Shown one piece after another: positions 37,315 through 43,724 of a DNA stretch of 43,724 nucleotides. The DNA is from Hyphococcus sp. (GTDB taxonomy: Bacteria; Pseudomonadota; Alphaproteobacteria; Caulobacterales; Parvularculaceae), in contig JAJFFZ010000013.1 of the NCBI GenBank assembly GCA_021776395.1, positions 1-43,724 on the forward strand. Direction: 5' to 3'. The translations under genes and the position numbers were made by a program. Under the pieces are notes generated by a model. It ran no database searches, had not been told where the DNA came from, and was given only the letters and a program-made list of their open reading frames with translations. Position 1 is the first letter of the stretch, and every line of letters starts with the position of its first letter.

Positions 37315-39285
37315 TTGAAAAGAAGAAGCAAAATGGACATCCAAGAATCTATCCAAAAAAACCCGATGACCCGGTATCAGTTTATGATTGTCGGCATTTG
37401 TCTGGCGATTAATCTTCTAGATGGGTTTGATGTATTAGCAATTGCCTTTGCCGCTCCAGCGATTTCAGCCGAATGGAATTTGGAGCCTGCCTCGCTTGGT
37501 ATTTTATTTAGCTCTGGTTTGTTGGGAATGACGTTAGGCTCGCTCATTCTTGCACCTCTTGCGGATATATATGGTCGTCGTCCAATCATTATTGGATGCC
37601 TGTGCTTAATCAGTACTGGTATGATTTTTTCCGCCCTTTCATCAACGCTCACGCAACTAGCGGTGCTACGGGTCGCGACCGGCATTGGAATCGGCGGCAT
37701 GCTCGCAAGTTTAAACACGATTGTTGCGGAGTACTCCTCTGATCACAGACGAAGCTTCTCGATCAGCATCATGCAGATCGGGTATTCCATTGGCGCCACA
37801 CTAGGCGGCATTATTTCTATATTTTTGATCGCTGGATTTAACTGGCGAGCCATCTTTTTGCTAGGCGGCATCCTCTCAACCGCCATGATTCCAATCACAC
37901 TCTGGCGGCTTCCCGAATCCCTGGACTTTCTTCTTTCAAAGCGCCCACACAACGCGCTCAAGCGCGTTAATGTGATAGCGACCAAACTCAACCGTCCCAA
38001 AATAGGCGCGCTGCCGCACTTAAATAGGGAGGCGCGCAAAAGTCGTTGGAATGGGTTAGAGTTGTTCTCTGCACGGTATAGAATTTCCACAATCGCCATT
38101 TGGATAGCGTTTTTCTGCGCATTATTTAGTTTCTATTTTGTGCTCAGCTGGACGCCAAAAATCCTCGTAGATGAAGGTTTGTCTCTGAGGGGGGGCATAT
38201 CTGGCGGCGCCTTGGTAAACTTTGGCGGCGTTCTCGGGTCATTGTCCTTAGGATTTTTCGCCGCGCGGTTTGGCCTCTTGAAATTATCAACTATATTCGC
38301 GGTGACTTCAGTCATCATGATGATTGCCTTTGCTCAATTTTCCATTGGGTTGGAACTTTCATTGATAATTGCGTTCGGCGTAGGGTATTTTGTATACGGC
38401 GTTGTCGTCGGCCTTTACGCTATTATTCCAAACCTTTACGATGTGAGGTTAAGGACTACGGGCACCGGATGGGCGATCGGCGTCGGTCGATTAGGCGGCA
38501 TGGCGGGGCCGTATATAGCCGGCCTGTTAATCTCCTTCGGTTGGGAAAGAGCGGATTATTACACAGTCCTATCCTTCCCGCTTGTTGTGACTATACTAAT
38601 GATAATTGTCTTGCGTACAGCCATCCCCGCAAATGCTGGCGACAGCGCTTCATCTCACCACATGGAGGCTGCAACAGATCGGCCTCCCCCAAAATGGGGC
38701 GAGGGTTTTTCCTTACTTTTTGTCCTGGTAGGAAATAAGCTAAAAGACCCAAGCACGTATATTCTAGCATCGATCGTTGGCACAGTAATCAACGTTTATG
38801 GCCAGTTTCTTGTGCCGGTCCTTCGCGGAGACGCCAATCCCATCGACACCGTCATCAACCAATATGAAACAAATCCATACCTGTTCCTAACATCCGTCGT
38901 AATAGCTTACATGTTTCCAATGTTCGTCGGAATCTATTCGTCAGTACATGCACAATTTAAATTGCGACACACGGTGAGCAAAGCCGAATTTCCGGACAGT
39001 AAACCTGACCCGGTTTTCCGTACCGCTGCCGATACTGATGGACGGATTATTTCAGCCGGCGTGACAACTGAGGCTTTTCTTCAAAAACATTCATTCCATA
39101 CAGCGACTGATATTATCGGACAGGATGCATGGCATCGCATCCTGAAGGTATCGTTGGACGGCGAAAGTTCTTCACTTGCATCAAAAATTTTCGTCAAAGC
39201 ATGCAATGAACACTTTTTTGTTTCGCATTCACCCGGAAAGGATGGAGCCGTTAACCTCTATTTGACGCGAGCCTCCGCATCATGA
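37315..39285 (+). CDS. MFS transporter (AAHS-like) with C-terminal two-TM plus PAS-like extension
   Basis: 656 aa. MFS part has DGFDVLAIAFAAPAISAEW and LADIYGRRPIII. After about residue 460 there are two more hydrophobic segments, then FPDSKPDPVFRTAADTDGRIISAG..., resembling the PAS of the next gene. Confidence 0.85.
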   Translation: MKRRSKMDIQESIQKNPMTRYQFMIVGICLAINLLDGFDVLAIAFAAPAISAEWNLEPASLGILFSSGLLGMTLGSLILAPLADIYGRRPIIIGCLCLISTGMIFSALSSTLTQLAVLRVATGIGIGGMLASLNTIVAEYSSDHRRSFSISIMQIGYSIGATLGGIISIFLIAGFNWRAIFLLGGILSTAMIPITLWRLPESLDFLLSKRPHNALKRVNVIATKLNRPKIGALPHLNREARKSRWNGLELFSARYRISTIAIWIAFFCALFSFYFVLSWTPKILVDEGLSLRGGISGGALVNFGGVLGSLSLGFFAARFGLLKLSTIFAVTSVIMMIAFAQFSIGLELSLIIAFGVGYFVYGVVVGLYAIIPNLYDVRLRTTGTGWAIGVGRLGGMAGPYIAGLLISFGWERADYYTVLSFPLVVTILMIIVLRTAIPANAGDSASSHHMEAATDRPPPKWGEGFSLLFVLVGNKLKDPSTYILASIVGTVINVYGQFLVPVLRGDANPIDTVINQYETNPYLFLTSVVIAYMFPMFVGIYSSVHAQFKLRHTVSKAEFPDSKPDPVFRTAADTDGRIISAGVTTEAFLQKHSFHTATDIIGQDAWHRILKVSLDGESSSLASKIFVKACNEHFFVSHSPGKDGAVNLYLTRASAS

Positions 39286-41327
39286 CAGGTAAGAAATTCG
39301 ATAATCGCCCCTCCCAAATAAATCGTTTAGAACAATCGGTTGATAGCCTTGCGCGCTTTCCGGAAGAAAATCCAAACCCTGTTATGCGCGCCTCACCGAC
39401 AGGAACATTACTGTACGCGAATACAGCATCGCGCGATCTATTAAATCTTTGGAAAATGTCTACTCAAGATCATTTTCCAACCCATCTTGCCACTCAGATA
39501 AACGACATATTCATCGGCGGAGAGACAAAGTCGATAGAAACCGATGCCGATGATGCTATTTTTATTCTCGATATTACGCCCATTCCCGAAGCCGGATACC
39601 TTAATATTTATGGCATAGACGTTACTGAGACGCGCCAGATGCGCGCCGCGCGTGATACTGCCGAACATGCGGATCGCGCAAAATCAGAATTCCTCGCCAA
39701 TATGAGTCATGAGATCAGGACTCCGATGAACGGGATCATGGGGATGGCGGAACTTTTAACCAAAACAAAACTAGATAATAAGCAAAAAATGTTCGCTGAT
39801 GTGATCTTAAAATCGAGTTCCGCCCTGCTTACCATAATCAACGATATTCTTGATTTTTCCAAAATTGGCGCGGGGAAATTACAAATAGATGCAGCGCCAT
39901 TTTCATTGCCCGAAGCCATCGAAGATGTTGCTACGCTTTTGTCGTCCAATATACGTGATAAGGATGTCGAGCTAATCGTGCGGATTGCCCCGACATTGCC
40001 GAAGTTTTTTATCGGAGACGTAGGTCGTATCCGTCAGATTATCACTAATATTATGGGAAACGCCATCAAATTTACCGATAAAGGCCATGTGTTGGTCGAT
40101 GTCACTGGCAAACCGACAGATGAGAATAAGTACCGGCTTGATTTCAAAATAGTCGACACAGGTGTTGGCATTCCCGAAGATCAACGCGACAGAATATTTG
40201 AGAAATTTTCACAAGTGGACGGGTCTGCCACTCGCAAACATCAAGGTACGGGATTAGGTCTAGCGATCGCTTCCTCACTGATCGACTTAATGGGCGGCAA
40301 GATCGGCGTTGATAGTGAGCCAGGCGACGGAAGTACTTTTTGGTTTAATATATGTTTGTCTAAAGATACTGATGAGCAAGTAGAAGACCCAATACCAGTG
40401 GATGTATCGGGCGCGCGCATTCTCGTTGTAGACGACAATGATATCAATTTGTCGATCCTTAATGAACAGATGAAACAGTGGGGATTTTTTGCTACTAGTT
40501 GCTCTTCTGGGGTGGACGCATTAAATATGATGCGTTCTGCAGGGGAATCACACACAAGGCCGGATTTAATCATCCTCGATTACCAGATGCCGGGAATGAG
40601 CGGTACTGACGTGGTGCGTAAAATGCGCAACGAAGTTACAGTGAAGAACATTCCCGTAATAATTCTTTCCTCCGTAGACACGGCGGAACATGATAAGGAT
40701 CTTGACAGCCTGCTTGTCCAAGGGCGGTTAATTAAACCGGCCCGGTCCTCACTTCTATTGAAAACTATCATCGGAGTTCTTCAGGATCACTTTGGCGTAG
40801 CTTCAATTAAAAAATTTATTCCGATAACCCTCGATAAGACGGACGGCGATCAATATGTGGAGAAGAAAATACCGACAATTGCTACGGCAGCGCCTAACTA
40901 CGCCGTAAATACAGACCCTCAAAAAGATTCGGCTCTCGATATTCTAATTGCGGAGGATAATGAAGTAAATCAGATCATCTATGAGCAGGTGATCAAACCT
41001 CTGGGTTTCTCCTATCGCATAGCAAATGATGGCCGCGAAGCGCTAGATCTTTATCGGACACATCGTCCGAAGATCATCTTGATGGACGTGTCAATGCCGG
41101 AAATGAACGGGCTGGAGGCTACGCAAGCGATCCGCTCAATTGAGGCTGAAAGGAGTACGCACACGCCAATTGTCGGCATCACTGCCCATGCGCTCACCGG
41201 CGATATGGAAAAATGTCTTGATGCAGGTATGGACGATTACCTTTCGAAACCTCTCTCCCCAGAGCTACTGGCGAGTAAAATCTCTGACTGGTTTGTTAAT
41301 GGTACAATGATAAAAAAAAGAATCTAG
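39282..41327 (+). CDS. Hybrid sensor histidine kinase: PAS-HisKA-HATPase-REC-REC
   Basis: 681 aa; H-box FLANMSHEIRTPMNGIMGMAELL; HATPase GTGLGLAIASSLIDLMGGKIGVDSEPGDGSTFWF; REC1 LIILDYQMPGM; REC2 KIILMDVSMPEMNG; ATGA overlap with the MFS gene. Confidence 0.94.
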   Translation: MTGKKFDNRPSQINRLEQSVDSLARFPEENPNPVMRASPTGTLLYANTASRDLLNLWKMSTQDHFPTHLATQINDIFIGGETKSIETDADDAIFILDITPIPEAGYLNIYGIDVTETRQMRAARDTAEHADRAKSEFLANMSHEIRTPMNGIMGMAELLTKTKLDNKQKMFADVILKSSSALLTIINDILDFSKIGAGKLQIDAAPFSLPEAIEDVATLLSSNIRDKDVELIVRIAPTLPKFFIGDVGRIRQIITNIMGNAIKFTDKGHVLVDVTGKPTDENKYRLDFKIVDTGVGIPEDQRDRIFEKFSQVDGSATRKHQGTGLGLAIASSLIDLMGGKIGVDSEPGDGSTFWFNICLSKDTDEQVEDPIPVDVSGARILVVDDNDINLSILNEQMKQWGFFATSCSSGVDALNMMRSAGESHTRPDLIILDYQMPGMSGTDVVRKMRNEVTVKNIPVIILSSVDTAEHDKDLDSLLVQGRLIKPARSSLLLKTIIGVLQDHFGVASIKKFIPITLDKTDGDQYVEKKIPTIATAAPNYAVNTDPQKDSALDILIAEDNEVNQIIYEQVIKPLGFSYRIANDGREALDLYRTHRPKIILMDVSMPEMNGLEATQAIRSIEAERSTHTPIVGITAHALTGDMEKCLDAGMDDYLSKPLSPELLASKISDWFVNGTMIKKRI

Positions 41328-41692
41328 CCGCTGGCCGATCATGTCGAAACGAATGCATATTATTTCGCCATCCAAAATTAATCTAAACACGGTCGGTTAC
41401 GCGGCCATTTGCAAACATGCGATGCATATATTTTCACTGTACGGGATAAGCTACATACACAAACCGTAGTTTCGGTCAGGTTTTCTGCTTCGGACAAGAG
41501 GGCGTTTGCGAAGGTGACAAGCTTTCCCATCATGTCAGCGATGGTGTCTTATCAATTTCCTTTTATCGATGAGCCGATCCCCTGTCCATTTTTGGTTACT
41601 TAGCGCGCAAAAATGCGGCCTTCCGTGATGGTCGTTCAGCCTGTAAAATAATAGAATGATTTTGCCGAAAAGATAATAGTGAAGGAAAAAAA

Positions 41693-42124
41693 ATGGAATT
41701 GAGTGTCGAGCTGTGGTCGCTTTTTGGGTGTGCCCTTATGGTGGTTTTTGCGATCAATATTCAGGGAGTTCAAATGGTGACCGGGTCAGGTGTCGCCTAC
41801 TGGTTATCCGCACGCGATAAGCCTAAGGAAGGCGTTCTTGCAGGGCGCCTGGACCGCAATGTACGGAACAATGTCGAGGGGATAGCAATGTTCGCCCCAC
41901 TTGTTTTTGTTGCAGAATCTGCCGGGATTTCAAACGGATGGACGCATGTTTCGGCCGAAATTTACCTCGCAACACGGATTATATTTCCGTTCATCTACAT
42001 AATCGGAATCCAACCCTACCGTTCAATTTTATGGGGCGTAGGCCTCACGGCTATTTTCACTTTTATCTATGGCTTGCTTATTGACCTAAGCTTCCAGAAT
42101 TTGCCCTTCTTCAATTGGACGTAA
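41693..42124 (+). CDS. MAPEG-family membrane protein
   Basis: 143 aa; ARDKPKEGVLAGRLDRNVRNNVEGIAMFAPLVF and YLATRIIFPFIYIIGIQPYRSI are MAPEG hallmarks. Confidence 0.85.
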   Translation: MELSVELWSLFGCALMVVFAINIQGVQMVTGSGVAYWLSARDKPKEGVLAGRLDRNVRNNVEGIAMFAPLVFVAESAGISNGWTHVSAEIYLATRIIFPFIYIIGIQPYRSILWGVGLTAIFTFIYGLLIDLSFQNLPFFNWT

Positions 42125-42234
42125 TGCAAATAATTTGAATCCCAAACACATGCCTTTTGGGGCAGATAGTTGTATATCCGTTTGGCGACTTGGGCGAGTT
42201 TCAAGTGCGCTGCAACACGAGAGTAACGCCAATC

Positions 42235-42430
42235 ATGACGCTCACCAACGGCCACCGCCTGGATTTTTCTGCGGCACGCCGGAACGGAAGCGCCATACTA
42301 GGTGTCTTGCAGCCGTTGTTTGGAACACTTCCTATCAACGTATTGGAAATCGCAAGTGGCTCCGGACAACATACTATCCACATGGCTTCGGTCTGCCCTA
42401 ATATCACTTGGTGGCCAACGGACCTTAACC
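42235..42430 (+). pseudogene. DUF938-family SAM methyltransferase, 3'-truncated
   Basis: DFSAARRNGSAILGVLQPLFGTLPINVLEIASGSGQHTIHMASVCPNITWWPTDLN matches the DUF938 N-terminus; similarity stops at about 42430. Confidence 0.7.
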
Positions 42431-42509
42431 GCCACGCAACGCGGCCATTAAGAACGGTTGCAAAATGCTCGACTCGCATTTATTGCAATTTGCTATAGTC
42501 TGGACCCCT

Positions 42510-43364
42510 CTACCCCGTACGCGCAGCGACGACCCAGGTCGCCGCGCCCAATGTGACGCCGGCGCCCGTGTCATAGGGCGCCAGCGCCTCGCACAGGTCC
42601 GCGACAATTGTGGCCTTCACCATGTCGCTGGCGCCGGATTGCGCAATCGCCCCGCTCGCCGGACCCATCTGCGTCAAAAACGCGACAGCCTCGTCGAGAT
42701 TTTCGCCAATCACAAACGGCGTGTCAAAACTGTTTATCTCAATGTTTGAAAACCCCGAAGCGGCCAAAATACGCGTTACTCTCTCTGGATCAGCAAACGA
42801 CATCATCCCCGGATCCTCTGGGTCCGGAGGGTCCAACAACGGCACATGACGCGAGACAACCTCGTGAGATTTGCTAACCCACTCATTTTCTTTAGCCGGC
42901 CGCCAACAGATAAAGGCTGCGCGCCCGCCAGGCCGCAACGCCGCCCGCAGATTTTTGAATGCGGCGACGGGGGCATCGAAAAACATCACGCCAAAGCGCG
43001 AGAACACCAGATCGAAGGCGGCGGCGTCAAAGCCATGCAGCTGCGCGTCACCGCGTTCGAATGTTACATTTTTCTCCTCGGCAGACATTGCTCGCGCTCT
43101 GGCATGCGCCAGGATCGGCTCCGAGATATCAACCCCCAACACGCGCCCCTCGGCCCCAACGAGACGCGCCATGTCAAACGAAGTATCTCCGCATCCGCAG
43201 CCGACATCCAGCACTCTCTCGCCAGGCAATATGCCAGCAGCCGCCATAACCTCCCGACCAAAGGGCAAAAGACTTGCATCTATTATTTCCTGGAAACGCA
43301 GCCATTTATCGCCTCCCTCGCCGTTCCAGAACTCTCCCATATCCGCGTTAGCCGCGCTGCTCAT
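42510..43364 (-). CDS. Class I SAM-dependent methyltransferase
   Basis: Start at MSSAANADMGEFWNGEGGDKWLRFQ; motif I VLDVGCGCGDTSFDMA; FDLVFSRFGVMFFDAPVAAFKNLRAALRPGGR. Confidence 0.92.
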   Translation of the reverse strand: MSSAANADMGEFWNGEGGDKWLRFQEIIDASLLPFGREVMAAAGILPGERVLDVGCGCGDTSFDMARLVGAEGRVLGVDISEPILAHARARAMSAEEKNVTFERGDAQLHGFDAAAFDLVFSRFGVMFFDAPVAAFKNLRAALRPGGRAAFICWRPAKENEWVSKSHEVVSRHVPLLDPPDPEDPGMMSFADPERVTRILAASGFSNIEINSFDTPFVIGENLDEAVAFLTQMGPASGAIAQSGASDMVKATIVADLCEALAPYDTGAGVTLGAATWVVAARTG

Positions 43365-43454
43365 ATAGCTTCTCCATCTACGCCGCCAAGTTAGATTCTC
43401 AAAAATGAACGTCAATTGTTGATTTTTGACTCTAAGCCACTCATAAATGGACAC

Positions 43455-43601
43455 ATGGTTAGTTGGGATAATCGGCGCATATTTCTCGCAGTCGCGCGCG
43501 CTGCTTCGCTTTCTAAGGCGGCAGATACACTAGGCTTGAGCCGTTCCACAATCATGCGGCGGATAACAGCATTAGAAGAAGAACTGTCAATGACGGTCTA
43601 A
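43455..43601 (+). pseudogene. LysR-family regulator, truncated after the HTH by a putative IS
   Basis: MVSWDNRRIFLAVARAASLSKAADTLGLSRSTIMRRITALEEEL, then stop; divergent from the methyltransferase. Confidence 0.75.
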
Positions 43602-43724
43602 AAATGTACCGGGTTGGCGCCGCAAAACTGTACCAGTGAAGCTTCTATGGTATGCTCGCTGGATTGTGGGAAAGCGCGCTGACCGCCCCACGAGTCAAAG
43701 CGCGCCTTTTCCACAGTCCAGCCC
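43585..43724 (+). mobile_element. Putative left end of an IS21-family-like insertion sequence (partial)
   Basis: Abrupt loss of LysR coding at TGTCAATGACGG; repeated AAAATGTACC / AAAACTGTACC; then a long imperfect IR CTGGATTGTGGGAAAGCGCGCT ... AAGCGCGCCTTTTCCACAGTCCAG. Confidence 0.5.

Noticed and set aside
42846-43394. 182-aa and 165-aa plus-strand ORFs opposite the methyltransferase
   Set aside because: Antisense to a well-supported class I methyltransferase; compositionally biased, no recognisable domain.
1-43724. tRNA or rRNA genes, or an integration site
   Set aside because: No cloverleaf-like gene or rRNA sequence was recognised by eye. A tRNAscan/Infernal run would be needed to exclude them formally.

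Overview
This 43.7-kb alphaproteobacterial-looking window joins two modules. (A) About 0.1-22.8 kb is a conjugative-transfer module, almost entirely on the minus strand. It carries a P-type mating-pair cluster (traG/virD4, RHH protein, trbB-C-D-E-J-L-F-G-I, DUF2274), a DUF3363-type relaxase, a TraF-like S26 peptidase, an HTH protein, DUF736 and an ArdC-like anti-restriction gene. A cargo slot between traG and the relaxase holds a Shedu-like nuclease, a protein with a HEPN-like RxxxxH motif, and an AbiEi/AbiEii-type toxin-antitoxin pair. (B) About 23.2-41.3 kb is a catabolic island. It has a haloalkane dehalogenase-like hydrolase, 3-hydroxyacyl-CoA dehydrogenase, enoyl-CoA hydratase, 3-oxoadipyl-CoA-type thiolase, acyl-CoA ligase, TonB-dependent receptor and aldehyde dehydrogenase. 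Divergent from these are an IclR regulator, an NMO-like flavoenzyme, an SDR, an MFS transporter with a membrane/PAS-like C-terminal extension, and a translationally coupled hybrid histidine kinase. The right edge has a MAPEG protein, a truncated DUF938 methyltransferase, a class I methyltransferase and a LysR gene cut by a putative IS21-type end. The left edge is the start of an IS5-type transposase. The most interesting signals are the MFS-PAS plus hybrid-kinase pair, an 11-copy TGYGG array with exact 10-bp period upstream of traG, a candidate oriT upstream of the relaxase, and a leader motif shared by the DUF736 and ArdC genes. All family calls are from reading the sequence; no database search was run.
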